Assembly (NCBI RefSeq): GCF_002813135.1
Contig: NZ_PHTY01000001.1
Coordinates: 57,501 to 121,500, forward strand
DNA: 64,000 nt
Source of the DNA: Ulvibacter sp. MAR_2010_11
Lineage (GTDB): Bacteria; Bacteroidota; Bacteroidia; Flavobacteriales; Flavobacteriaceae
Direction: 5' to 3'
Shown here: one piece after another, positions 36,586 to 44,817 of the stretch
Numbering within the stretch: the stretch's first letter is position 1
Layout of the letters: every line of letters begins with the position of its first letter
Position numbers and translations under genes: made by a program
The notes under the pieces: generated by a model
Databases searched by the model: none
Told to the model about the DNA's origin: nothing
Seen by the model: the letters and a program-made list of their open reading frames with translations, nothing else

Positions 36586-37098
36586 ATGAACAAAATAATT
36601 CTAACATCACTAAGCATAATTTTTACTTGTAATTCAATTTTCGGACAAACGAACGAAGAAAAATATGCGAAAGATGTGAAATCAATAGATGCAATAATTA
36701 ATGCATATTATGATGTTGTTTCAGGTTCGAGTAGTGACCCTTGGGAATTCGAAAGAGATAAATTTATTCATTCAGAAACTGCTGTAATCACAAGATTGGA
36801 TGAAAATGGAAAAGCGGAATCACATACTCTTGAGGCGGAATATATACCAATAGGATTATCACCGAAAGAGGATTTTTACGAAAAGGAACTTAAAAGAACA
36901 GTAAGCAAATATGGAAATATTGCCCAAGTTTGGAGTGCATTTGAAATACGAACTGACCCAAATACGGAATCTAATATTAGAGGATTAAATAGTATTCAAC
37001 TACATTATGAAAATGGAAGATGGTTTATTGACAGTTGGACTTGTGAAATGGAATCTGATAAAAACAATATTGTGACTGACTTTTTAAATGAAGAATAA
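36586..37098 (+). CDS. cassette 5: exported NTF2-like protein
   Basis: A 170-aa protein with a signal peptide (residues 1-20, CNSIFGQ). The mature part has the SnoaL/NTF2-like pattern: an N-terminal helix IDAIINAYYDVVSG, then strands ending in YENGRWFIDSWTCEME. Small exported NTF2-like proteins bind diverse ligands. The function here is unknown. Confidence 0.75.
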   Translation: MNKIILTSLSIIFTCNSIFGQTNEEKYAKDVKSIDAIINAYYDVVSGSSSDPWEFERDKFIHSETAVITRLDENGKAESHTLEAEYIPIGLSPKEDFYEKELKRTVSKYGNIAQVWSAFEIRTDPNTESNIRGLNSIQLHYENGRWFIDSWTCEMESDKNNIVTDFLNEE

Positions 37099-37103
37099 AA
37101 AAC

Positions 37104-37261
37104 TTTTGCTAACAATGTATAACCGCAATTACGGCGGATTCGACTACCCTTCGACTGCGCTCAGGGCAGGCTCAAGCGAATCCACTCGGAATTGCTAACG
37201 TCAGTTCTTAACCGAAAGTCATTAACTTTAATCCCGTAACTGACGGTTATACGAGACCGTT
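37104..37261 (+). repeat. attC-like site 5 (class B)
   Basis: TTTTGCTAAC pairs 10/10 with the start of cassette 5 (GTTAGCAAAA). The long stem is AAC-AAT-GTATAACCGCAATTACGG / CCGTAACTGACGGTTATAC-GAGACC-GTT. The loop holds CCTTCGACTGCGCTCAGGG. Confidence 0.8.
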
Positions 37262-37289
37262 GTGCTTAATTATGTCCAACAAATAACCT

Positions 37290-38003
37290 ATGATAAAATT
37301 TTTTAGAAAAATTCGTCAAAATTTACTCTCTGAAAACAAATTCAGCAAGTATTTAATTTATGCGATTGGAGAAATAATACTTGTTGTTATTGGTATCTTG
37401 ATTGCATTACAATTAAACAATCTGAATGAAGAAAGAAAGAATAGAGAATTTGAAAAGGAGATACTTGCCCAAATTGAAGAAAATTTAAATAACGACAAAC
37501 TGGCTTTAAAACAAATCGTAAATGACTTTAGTTTAGCTATAACTTCATCTGAAAAAGTTCTACGTTCTAAAGTATCTGATAAAACTGAAGATAGTATAAA
37601 AGTATGGCTTGGCAACATCATTATGTTTGACCGATTTCAGCCTCTTACAAATGCCTACGAGGTATTAAAATCGAAAGGGCTTGATAAAATTTCAAACAAA
37701 AAACTACGCTTTTTACTTGGAAAATATTACGATGATGAAGCTTCACATATGGTAAAGTCGACTAACGATATTGAATTGACTTTTAATACTCATTGGTTAC
37801 CTATTCTATTTGACGAAATGGTTGAATTTGAATTTAAAAAATCTGTCGAATTAAAAGACTACAAAATATTGTTAAATCCGTCAAAAGCACAGAATATATT
37901 AAAACTAAATCGTGACAATCTTGCTTCTGGAATTAATAGACTAAATATCGGATTAGCTACAATTGTCAAAATACAAAATTTAATAGAGGAAGAAATAAAA
38001 TAA
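37290..38003 (+). CDS. cassette 6: DUF6090 family membrane protein (copy 1)
   Basis: A 237-aa protein with the family N-terminus: a basic amphipathic start MIKFFRKIRQNLLSENKFSKY and one membrane helix IGEIILVVIGILIALQLNN (residues about 27-46). A helical soluble domain with coiled-coil character follows, KNREFEKEILAQIEENLNND. Topology suggests an inner membrane anchor with a large soluble part. The function is unknown. Five copies occur in this array, at 37290, 41963, 42993, 43918 and 49480. Confidence 0.87.
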   Translation: MIKFFRKIRQNLLSENKFSKYLIYAIGEIILVVIGILIALQLNNLNEERKNREFEKEILAQIEENLNNDKLALKQIVNDFSLAITSSEKVLRSKVSDKTEDSIKVWLGNIIMFDRFQPLTNAYEVLKSKGLDKISNKKLRFLLGKYYDDEASHMVKSTNDIELTFNTHWLPILFDEMVEFEFKKSVELKDYKILLNPSKAQNILKLNRDNLASGINRLNIGLATIVKIQNLIEEEIK

Positions 38004-38005
38004 CG

Positions 38006-38136
38006 TAAGCACAACAATGACTATAATTCATTGTGGCTGTATGCAAAAAACAAAAAATAGGAACCATCAAACGGCCTGATTTCATAAGTGGAAAAGTCTT
38101 CGACGTTTCCCACAACGAAATCATAGCCTAACCGTT
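38006..38136 (+). repeat. attC-like site 6
   Basis: TAAGCACAAC pairs 10/10 with the start of cassette 6. The stem CTATAATTCATTGTGG pairs with CCACAACGAAATCATAG with about three mismatches. It begins one extra base after AAC-AAT-G and ends 6 nt before GTT (CTAACC). The extra A recalls the extrahelical bases of attC sites. Confidence 0.75.
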
Positions 38137-38160
38137 GGCAAACATTTTTGAAAACTACTA

Positions 38161-38496
38161 ATGAATTATATTTGGAAAACTTTTGACAAAGGTTCTTCGA
38201 TAGGTACCACCGGATCTGAGAACGGAGTGATTATTCGAGATGAAGAAAATACATTTGGAGCTAGAATTACTTTAGAGAAAGAAGGTTCGATTGCTCCTTA
38301 TTCCATTACCATCGGAATATATGGCATTATGTTTCACACCGATTTTTATGCGAATTTAGAACAATCTGATATTGCTTTTAATCATTTTAAAACAAAAATT
38401 GAAAAAGTAATTGAACACAACTCAATATCGGAAAATGAAAGAAATTCTGAATGGAATAAAAAACAAAACAATTTATTAGACTCTCTGACTGATTAA
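38161..38496 (+). CDS. cassette 7: small protein, unknown
   Basis: A 111-aa soluble protein without signal peptide or recognised family. It has a central antiparallel strand pattern (ARITLEKEGSIAPYSITIGIYGIMFHT) and a charged C-terminal helix. The start is 26 nt after the core. Position as a single gene between two sites supports it as real. Confidence 0.65.
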   Translation: MNYIWKTFDKGSSIGTTGSENGVIIRDEENTFGARITLEKEGSIAPYSITIGIYGIMFHTDFYANLEQSDIAFNHFKTKIEKVIEHNSISENERNSEWNKKQNNLLDSLTD

Positions 38497-38499
38497 AAC

Positions 38500-38727
38500 G
38501 TTAGCCAACATCACCTATAGCTGCAGTGCTTTGTTGGTTAAAAGAATTAAATTTCCTACTTCAAAATAATATCTTAACTTTCTGAAAAATAACCAAAGCG
38601 GCTTCGCCAGTGCTCCGAAACGCACGCTGGCGCTTCGAACCGGGCTCCGCCCGTTTCTCTAGCCGAGGCTGCCGCAGGCGCACCGACCTGTCCTGAGCGA
38701 AGTCGAAGGGCCATAGCTGCGAGCGTT
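38500..38727 (+). repeat. attC-like site 7 (class A)
   Basis: GTTAGCCAAC pairs 9/10 with the start of cassette 7 (GTTGGCAAAC). The left arm is AAC-ATC-ACCTATAGC, the right arm CCATAGCT-GCGAGC-GTT, with the long GC-rich loop. Confidence 0.77.
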
Positions 38728-38754
38728 GCCAGCAATTAAAAAAAACCGGACTAA

Positions 38755-39648
38755 ATGAAAAAAACAGCTGTACTCTTGACCATCATTTCTTTACTGATGC
38801 TTACATCTTGTTCGAAAGATTTGACTTCGGTTCCAGATAAAACAGCGGAACAAATTTCGGCTACCTACCAAATAGAAAAAGATGTAGCGTATGGAACTGA
38901 TTCCGAACAGAATATGGACATCTATCTTTCCAAAGAAGCAAAATCCTATGGAAAGAATAATTACACAATTGTTTTCCTACACGGAGGAGCCTATTATTTA
39001 AGCGACAAAAGAGAAGAAGAAAGATACATCGAGCCTTATTTAAAAAAAGGGTTAAATGTTATAAATATGAATTACCGATTAAAAAGAGGAATTCCAATGG
39101 CAACTACGGATTTAACGAACGCTTTAAATTTTCTGAAAGCAAACAATAACGACTACGGTTTGAACTTGAATAACATTATTGTGACAGGTTTTTCCGCTGG
39201 AGCTCAAATTGCAACTAATGTTGGTGTATCTCAAAACAACTCTGAATATCCAAATAAACTAAATAGCGGAATAAAAATAACTGGAGTAATCAACTTTTCT
39301 GGACCTGTTGATGGATTGGACATTGTGGAAAAGATTTTTGTTGACCATGATTATGAATTATTTAGTAAAGCTGGTAATGCCCTTTTCCCATCGGAAAGTT
39401 ATGAATCAAAAGAAAAAATAGCAGTTTACGAACCAATAACATATCTCGACAAAAATGACCCACCAATATTTATTTGGCACGGAGGAAAAGACGACCAAAT
39501 TCCCCCTGAAACATTCGTAGAATTCGTTGAACTACTCAACGACGAAAAAGATTTTGTAGATTATAATCCTGATGGTTTGCATAGTCCAAACGAAACTGAA
39601 TTAAATGACTCATACAAAAAGATTTTTAAGTTTTTAGACGATATATGA
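38755..39648 (+). CDS. cassette 8: alpha/beta hydrolase lipoprotein
   Basis: A 297-aa esterase-like lipoprotein (signal with Cys-19, LMLTSCSKD). The oxyanion motif is FLHGGAYYLSD, the nucleophile elbow GFSAGAQ near residue 148, the acid in HGGKDDQIP and the histidine in GLHSPNE. It is closest to the BD-FAE/carboxylesterase type. The substrate is unknown. Confidence 0.87.
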   Translation: MKKTAVLLTIISLLMLTSCSKDLTSVPDKTAEQISATYQIEKDVAYGTDSEQNMDIYLSKEAKSYGKNNYTIVFLHGGAYYLSDKREEERYIEPYLKKGLNVINMNYRLKRGIPMATTDLTNALNFLKANNNDYGLNLNNIIVTGFSAGAQIATNVGVSQNNSEYPNKLNSGIKITGVINFSGPVDGLDIVEKIFVDHDYELFSKAGNALFPSESYESKEKIAVYEPITYLDKNDPPIFIWHGGKDDQIPPETFVEFVELLNDEKDFVDYNPDGLHSPNETELNDSYKKIFKFLDDI

Positions 39649-39659
39649 ATAAAAATAAC

Positions 39660-39886
39660 TGCTGGCAACAACGGCTATAAGTAATTGCTACAGTTGAGTA
39701 AATTGATTGGCTTTCCCACAAATTAACTATCTTAACTTCCGAAAAATTTAAAAAAACGGCGCATCCAACGCTGCTGAATCGCACGCTGATGCTTCCAACC
39801 GGGCTCCGCCCGTTTCTCTAGCCGAAGCTGCCGCAGGCGCACCGACCTGTCCTGAGCGAAGTCGAAGGGCCATAGCTGCGACCGTT
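39660..39886 (+). repeat. attC-like site 8 (class A variant)
   Basis: TGCTGGCAAC pairs 10/10 with the start of cassette 8 (GTTGCCAGCA). The stem is AAC-AAC-GGCTATAAG / GGGCCATAGCT-GCGACC-GTT. Confidence 0.77.
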
Positions 39887-39905
39887 ATATGCTAGCAACT
39901 TTAAA

Positions 39906-40112
39906 ATGAAAAAGAACATTGTCCTCTTACTGACTTTTTTAAGCTTTGTGGGATTCATTATTTGTACTTTTTACTGTTTACACTATAAACTCGCTCCAGA
40001 CCAACAAAATATCCCAAATCTGACTATTCCAATCACTATTTTGACTATTTGCGGAATCACTTTCGGAATTCTTTTGTTTCTTCAAGTGTTTGGATTTATT
40101 AAGCCGAAATAA
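39906..40112 (+). CDS. cassette 9: small membrane protein, unknown
   Basis: A 68-aa protein with two predicted membrane helices (residues 4-25 and 42-62) and a short loop rich in P and N. No family is recognised. It is the only open frame of its cassette and starts 21 nt after the core. Confidence 0.65.
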   Translation: MKKNIVLLLTFLSFVGFIICTFYCLHYKLAPDQQNIPNLTIPITILTICGITFGILLFLQVFGFIKPK

Positions 40113-40118
40113 ACGGCC

Positions 40119-40345
40119 AGCATATAACATCACCTATAACTGCAGTGCTAACTGGTAAATAGTATTGCGATTCTTACAAAAAAGACTATTTTTATTTAAC
40201 CGAAAAATAAACCAAGCGGCTTTGCCATTGCTCCGAAACGCACGCTGACGCTTCCAACCGGGCTTCGCCCGTTTCTCTAGCCGAGGCTGCCGCAGGCGCA
40301 CCGACCTGTCCTGAGCGAAGTCGAAGGGCCATAGCTGCGAGCGTT
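40119..40345 (+). repeat. attC-like site 9 (class A)
   Basis: AGCATATAAC pairs 10/10 with the start of cassette 9 (GTTATATGCT). The left arm is AAC-ATC-ACCTATAAC, the right arm CCATAGCT-GCGAGC-GTT. A promoter-like TTG-N19-TATTTTTA lies at 40165-40194 inside it. Confidence 0.77.
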
Positions 40346-40367
40346 GTGGTACATTAAAAAATCAAAA

Positions 40368-40910
40368 TTGAAAATTCGATACAGCATTATAATTTGCTTG
40401 CTATTAAGCATAAATAGTTTTTCTCAAAACCGAGAAATTGAAATATTGGAAAATTTCAAAATCACTCAAAACATTTCTGATTTATTTACCAAAAATAATA
40501 CTCAAGAATCAATAGCGAATGGATCAATTTATCGAAAAACGTTTTTATTCTTTAGAAAAAAAATAGGAAACTATAGTTCAACAGTTACTCATAAAGACAC
40601 CGTGATATTGACTATCGCTAAATCCAAAAAATACAATGACAAATCTAAGACGGTAAATGAAAATTATTTTTTCGATAATAATGAATTATCAAAGTATACG
40701 AGATTAGTTGATACGGGTAAAGATTCAGTTCAAATATCAAAATTATACAAACAAATACTTAACGATAAAATTGTAATTAAGAGTAATAAGACTATTCATG
40801 GAGAGTCTGAATTACAGGCGCAAAATCGATTTGATCAAATTAAAAAGAATATCGAGCGCGAATTGAATTATTATGTTTCATTTATAGAGACATCTAGAAT
40901 AGCTTACTAA
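40368..40910 (+). CDS. cassette 10: exported protein, unknown
   Basis: A 180-aa protein if it starts at the TTG at 40368, which gives a clean signal peptide (MKIRYSIIICLLLSINSFSQ). A second TTG at 40344 is the recombination core itself and is less likely. The mature part is polar, rich in N and K, with no family I recognise. Confidence 0.65.
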   Translation: MKIRYSIIICLLLSINSFSQNREIEILENFKITQNISDLFTKNNTQESIANGSIYRKTFLFFRKKIGNYSSTVTHKDTVILTIAKSKKYNDKSKTVNENYFFDNNELSKYTRLVDTGKDSVQISKLYKQILNDKIVIKSNKTIHGESELQAQNRFDQIKKNIERELNYYVSFIETSRIAY

Positions 40911-40914
40911 TAAC

Positions 40915-41142
40915 GTACCACAACATCACCTATAGCTGCAGTGCTAAGTTGGTTAATAGTATTGTGATTCTTACAAAAAAGACTATTTTTAGCTAACCGA
41001 AAAATTAACCAAGCGGCTTTGCCATTGCTCCGAAACGCACGCTGACGCTTCCAACCGGGCTCCGCCCGTTGTTCTTGCCAAGGCTGCCGCAGGCGCACCG
41101 ACCTGTCCTGAGCGAAGTCGAAGGGCCATAGCTGCGAGCGTT
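40915..41142 (+). repeat. attC-like site 10 (class A)
   Basis: GTACCACAAC pairs 10/10 with the start of cassette 10 (GTTGTGGTAC). The left arm is AAC-ATC-ACCTATAGC, the right arm CCATAGCT-GCGAGC-GTT. It contains the same promoter-like TTG-N19-TATTTTTA (40962-40991) as site 9. Confidence 0.77.
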
Positions 41143-41179
41143 AGAATTGAAAACTTTAAAAAAATCAACTAATTACAGA

Positions 41180-41713
41180 ATGCGAAAACTAATAATTTAC
41201 ATTGCAACAAGTTTAGATGGGTACATTGCCAAACCTAATGATGATCTAAGCTTTCTAAAACTAGTAGAAAAAGAAGGGGAAGACTATGGATATGAAAAAT
41301 TTACCCAAACTATAGATACCATTATCCTAGGCAGAAGAACTTATGATTGGGTGGTTAAAGAAATAGGATCTTCTCACTACGATAATGGAGAAAGAAATGT
41401 CTACGTTATTACAAGAAAACCAAGAACTAAAGTTGGTAAAACAAAATTCTACACAGGAGATTTAACTGAATTAGTTTTACAACTAAAATCAGAAAATGGG
41501 AAAAATATTTACTGCGACGGCGGAGCAGAAATAATAAATGAACTTTTAAAGAATGACTTGATTGATGAGTTTATTATTTCGATCATCCCAATATTGCTAG
41601 GCAATGGAACAAGGCTATTTAAAGATGGAAGACCAGAACAAACACTTAAATTTGTTAATGCAAAAACATTTGACACAGGATTAACACAATTATATTACAA
41701 ACGAAAAAACTAA
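41180..41713 (+). CDS. cassette 11: dihydrofolate reductase family protein
   Basis: A 177-aa protein of the RibD C-terminal/DHFR superfamily. It starts MRKLIIYIATSLDGYIAKPN and has IILGRRTYDWV near residue 55, then IYCDGGAEIINELLKNDLIDEFIISIIPILLGNGTRLF. It is only distantly related to the cassette 2 protein. I take the ATG at 41180 rather than the TTG at 41147, since the family starts at this methionine. The two ends of this cassette do not match each other. Confidence 0.88.
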   Translation: MRKLIIYIATSLDGYIAKPNDDLSFLKLVEKEGEDYGYEKFTQTIDTIILGRRTYDWVVKEIGSSHYDNGERNVYVITRKPRTKVGKTKFYTGDLTELVLQLKSENGKNIYCDGGAEIINELLKNDLIDEFIISIIPILLGNGTRLFKDGRPEQTLKFVNAKTFDTGLTQLYYKRKN

Positions 41714-41720
41714 AACAACG

Positions 41721-41899
41721 AACCGCCAACATCACCTATAGCTGCAGTGCTATGTAAGTTCCTAGAATTAAATTTCCTACTATAAAATAATATCTTAACT
41801 TTCTGCAAAATAACCATAGCGACTTTGCCATTGCCCGCCCTTTCCGGACGGATCACCAACAAGTCCTGAGCATGTCGAAGGGCCATAGCTGCGAGCGTT
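41721..41899 (+). repeat. attC-like site 11 (class A, shortened)
   Basis: The left box AACCGCCAAC does not pair with the start of its own cassette (GTTAGAATTG). The arms are otherwise class A (AAC-ATC-ACCTATAGC and CCATAGCT-GCGAGC-GTT), but the loop has lost most of the GC-rich part. Confidence 0.7.
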
Positions 41900-41962
41900 G
41901 TGGTACATTATCTAAAATCCCAAATTCATTTATTAGCCTATCTTTAGAAAAACTAACCTCTA

Positions 41963-42727
41963 ATGATTAAATTCTTCAGAAAAATTCGCCAAAACTTACT
42001 CATGGAAAATAAAACCGGAAAGTATTTTAAGTATGCTTTAGGTGAAATTATACTTGTGGTTATTGGTATTCTCTTTGCGCTACAAATCAATAACTGGAAT
42101 CAACAACGCGTTCAGAATAAAGAAGAGCATCGGGCTTTAATAAATTTAAAGTTGGATTTTGACTATAATTATATTACCCTAGATAGTATTATAACCAGAA
42201 CTGAAAAATCTATTGCATTACAAACTACTATTTTAAATCATACCGGCAATAAACCACGGCCTAAGACAGAAATTGAGTTCGATAGAGCAATTAATGCTCT
42301 AGCGGCTTTATCAGTATATTTTCCAAAGAATGGGTATTTGAATGACCTTTTAAATTCTGGGAAATTAGACATTCTTAAAAACACAAACCTTAGGAATAGA
42401 TTGTCATCATGGAATTCTGTTTTAATAAATATTAAAGACAAAGAAAGAAATGTGGAAGATCAAATAGATAAATTCTATGATATTATGCATAAGCGAGGAA
42501 GTTGGTTAAATCTTGATGAAGTAGCGACAATTTCAGTCCTCACAAATGATCCACTTCCAAGATCCGGTTTTGATATTGATAATAGACATTTGTTAGACTT
42601 AATAGAGTTTGAAAATACAACCGAAAATATAATATTTCAAAATAGATCTGTTTTAATACGTCAAAAATTGGGTTTAGATTTAATTAGAGAAATCAAAGAG
42701 TTATTAGAAAAAGAAATTAAAGAATAA
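41963..42727 (+). CDS. cassette 12: DUF6090 family membrane protein (copy 2)
   Basis: A 254-aa protein with the same N-terminus as copy 1 (MIKFFRKIRQNLLMENKTGKYF and the helix GEIILVVIGILFALQINNWN). The C-terminal part is divergent and ends in a charged helix. The leader TATCTTTAGAAAAACTAACC just before the ATG is shared with copies 4 and 5. Confidence 0.87.
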   Translation: MIKFFRKIRQNLLMENKTGKYFKYALGEIILVVIGILFALQINNWNQQRVQNKEEHRALINLKLDFDYNYITLDSIITRTEKSIALQTTILNHTGNKPRPKTEIEFDRAINALAALSVYFPKNGYLNDLLNSGKLDILKNTNLRNRLSSWNSVLINIKDKERNVEDQIDKFYDIMHKRGSWLNLDEVATISVLTNDPLPRSGFDIDNRHLLDLIEFENTTENIIFQNRSVLIRQKLGLDLIREIKELLEKEIKE

Positions 42728-42749
42728 CGAAGGCCTGCCTGCCGGCAGG

Positions 42750-42964
42750 CAGGAAGAACACAGTATAACCGCAATTACTCGATGAGTAATTGAATTAATA
42801 TTCCTACTTTTAAATAAAATTAATAGGTTCCGAAAAATCGCAGAGGCGACTCCTCTTGCGGCTAAATCGCACGCAGCGTAGAGCGCTGCTTCCAACATTT
42901 GCTCCGCAAATTTTGTTCTGCCAAACCAGCCGCCAAACGTAAATGACGGCTATACAGGGCCGTT
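42750..42964 (+). repeat. attC-like site 12 (class B)
   Basis: The left box ends CAGGAAGAAC and does not pair with the cassette 12 start (GTTGTGGTAC). A GCCTGCCTGCCGGCAGGCAGG palindrome (42733-42753) has inserted at its edge. The inner stem GTATAACCG / CGGCTATAC keeps the 3-nt and 6-nt spacers (ACA, AGGGCC). Confidence 0.68.
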
Positions 42965-42992
42965 GAGCTTCATTATTAGAAACCGCTAAACA

Positions 42993-43778
42993 ATGATAAA
43001 ATTCTTCAGAAAAATTCGCTACGACCTTATGGAAAAAAATAAAACTGGAAAGTATTTGAAATACGCCGTTGGTGAAATAGTTCTTGTAATGATCGGTATT
43101 TTACTTGCGTTACAAGTAAATAACTGGAATGAAATCAGAAAGGATAATATAAAAGAACAACAAATATTAAGACAATTAAAAGATGAATACATTGCCAATC
43201 TTTTACAATTAGAACAAAAAATTAATCATCGGAAAAGAATAATTGAAACGGCCACTAAAGTACTGCAATATATTGATGAACCAAATGATGTGGATACAGA
43301 TAGTCTTAATTCTCAATTAAACGTAATGATTGGTAGTCCTGCATTTAAACCTATAGAGAATAACCTAATTAATTCTGGCAATATTCTTTTGATTAAGAAT
43401 GAAAAATTGAACCAATTACTAACTACTTGGCCAACTGAGGTATTAGATATACAAGTAATTGAAAGAATCTGGTTCACAAAGATGTGGGAATCAGTTATTC
43501 CTTTGTACAGTGATCTTGGAATACTTCGTGATGGATTTTATAAATGGTGGAATGACGAACAAAATCTGAAATGGATCTTGGAGGGAACTAATGTAAATCC
43601 ATTTTATAAACCAAAATCAAGCAAAGCATTAAAATCAAGTGAGATTTTAAATAAAAAGGAACTTGAAGGAGTTATCTCTGTTGCTGTTTCAGTTAATTAT
43701 GCTGCAAACGTACAATCTCAAGTGGTACGTAATCGAATTCTTGAAATTTTGGAGTTATTAAACAACGAACTAGATTAA
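42993..43778 (+). CDS. cassette 13: DUF6090 family membrane protein (copy 3)
   Basis: A 261-aa protein with the family start MIKFFRKIRYDLMEKNKTGKY and the membrane helix IGILLALQVNNWNE (around residues 28-48). The soluble part is the longest of the five copies and differs strongly from them. It starts 31 nt after its core. Confidence 0.87.
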   Translation: MIKFFRKIRYDLMEKNKTGKYLKYAVGEIVLVMIGILLALQVNNWNEIRKDNIKEQQILRQLKDEYIANLLQLEQKINHRKRIIETATKVLQYIDEPNDVDTDSLNSQLNVMIGSPAFKPIENNLINSGNILLIKNEKLNQLLTTWPTEVLDIQVIERIWFTKMWESVIPLYSDLGILRDGFYKWWNDEQNLKWILEGTNVNPFYKPKSSKALKSSEILNKKELEGVISVAVSVNYAANVQSQVVRNRILEILELLNNELD

Positions 43779-43807
43779 TAAATAACGAAAGCCTGCCTGC
43801 CGGCAGG

Positions 43808-43854
43808 CAGGCACAACAATGTATAACCCCAACAGACGGTTATACGAGACCGTT
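43808..43854 (+). repeat. attC-like site 13 (class B, minimal)
   Basis: The shortest site, only 47 nt. It reads AAC-AAT-GTATAACC, a 7-nt loop (CCAACAG and flank), GGTTATAC-GAGACC-GTT with a perfect 8-bp inner stem. A GCCTGCCTGCCGGCAGGCAGG palindrome (43791-43811) has inserted in the closing box, which otherwise reads GAAAGCACAAC and pairs with GTTGAGCTTC. Confidence 0.75.
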
Positions 43855-43917
43855 GTGTTTCATTATTGAAACTACCTAATTCAATTAATATCATATCTTT
43901 AAAGAAACGAACCTCTA

Positions 43918-44607
43918 ATGATAAAATTCTTTCGGAAAATTAGACAGAACTTACTTTCCGAAGGAAAGACTGGAAAGTATTTAAAGTACGCCATTGGCGA
44001 AATTGTGCTTGTTGTTATTGGGATTTTGATTGCTTTGAGTATTAATAATTGGAATCTAAATCGGAAGCAAAATTATGCCGAAAAGGAATTTCTACAAGGA
44101 ATTAAAACTGACTTGAAGAAGGACAAAGAGTATATTGATCTTGTTATACAACTTCAGGAACCAAAGCTTGATGTATTTGATCTCTTAAACTCGGAATTTC
44201 CAAAATTCGATAATGAGAACGTAACTGCAATTGATTCGTTATTTAAAATATACTTTACGAGCCAGCGTACATTTTATCCAATTTCTGGTTCCTTTCAATC
44301 GGCTATTGCAGGGAATGAAATAAATTCCTATAAAGATAAAGATATTACGGGTTCACTTATCAAACTTTATAATACAACCTATGCAAGATTAATTGATAAT
44401 GGTAAAATCAGTGATGTCAGATGGGATTATCTAAGCAGAAGATACAACCATGAACGACGAGTTGGAATTCAGGAAAACATGAGTGATTCGCAGCATTCGG
44501 AACTCTTGGATAACATGTATCACCATTTTGTACATATGCGTTGGTATCAAAATCAATTAACGGATGCTAAAAGAGAAATTGATAAAATATTAGAAAAAAT
44601 AGAATAA
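43918..44607 (+). CDS. cassette 14: DUF6090 family membrane protein (copy 4)
   Basis: A 229-aa protein. The family start is MIKFFRKIRQNLLSEGKTGKY with the helix IGEIVLVVIGILIALSINNWN. The soluble domain is helical and unlike those of its neighbours. Upstream, the leader CATATCTTTAAAGAAACG and then AACCTCTAATG is nearly the same as in cassettes 12 and 19, so leader and gene move as a unit. Confidence 0.87.
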   Translation: MIKFFRKIRQNLLSEGKTGKYLKYAIGEIVLVVIGILIALSINNWNLNRKQNYAEKEFLQGIKTDLKKDKEYIDLVIQLQEPKLDVFDLLNSEFPKFDNENVTAIDSLFKIYFTSQRTFYPISGSFQSAIAGNEINSYKDKDITGSLIKLYNTTYARLIDNGKISDVRWDYLSRRYNHERRVGIQENMSDSQHSELLDNMYHHFVHMRWYQNQLTDAKREIDKILEKIE

Positions 44608-44629
44608 ACCAATGTTATTTTTATTAACG

Positions 44630-44785
44630 AAAGCACAACAACGTGTATAATTAATTGCTAGTGCAAGCTTACTTTCGAAAATTCCTGCGGACACGAGCAG
44701 AGCGAACTGGCGAAGCAATTTTCTCTGACACGTTTTTGTTTACTAAATTAGTTGCCAAACTACGCAACGGTTTTTATACGAGATC
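44630..44785 (+). repeat. attC-like site 14 (class B, damaged core)
   Basis: The left box GAAAGCACAAC pairs 8/10 with cassette 14. The right arm TTTTTATAC-GAGATC is followed directly by GTAAGCC. The end of cassette 15 (GGCTTACAAC) shows that GTTGTAAGCC was expected, so the GTT appears deleted. Confidence 0.6.
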
Positions 44786-44817
44786 GTAAGCCATTAAAAA
44801 AAACCTCAGAGCAAAAT

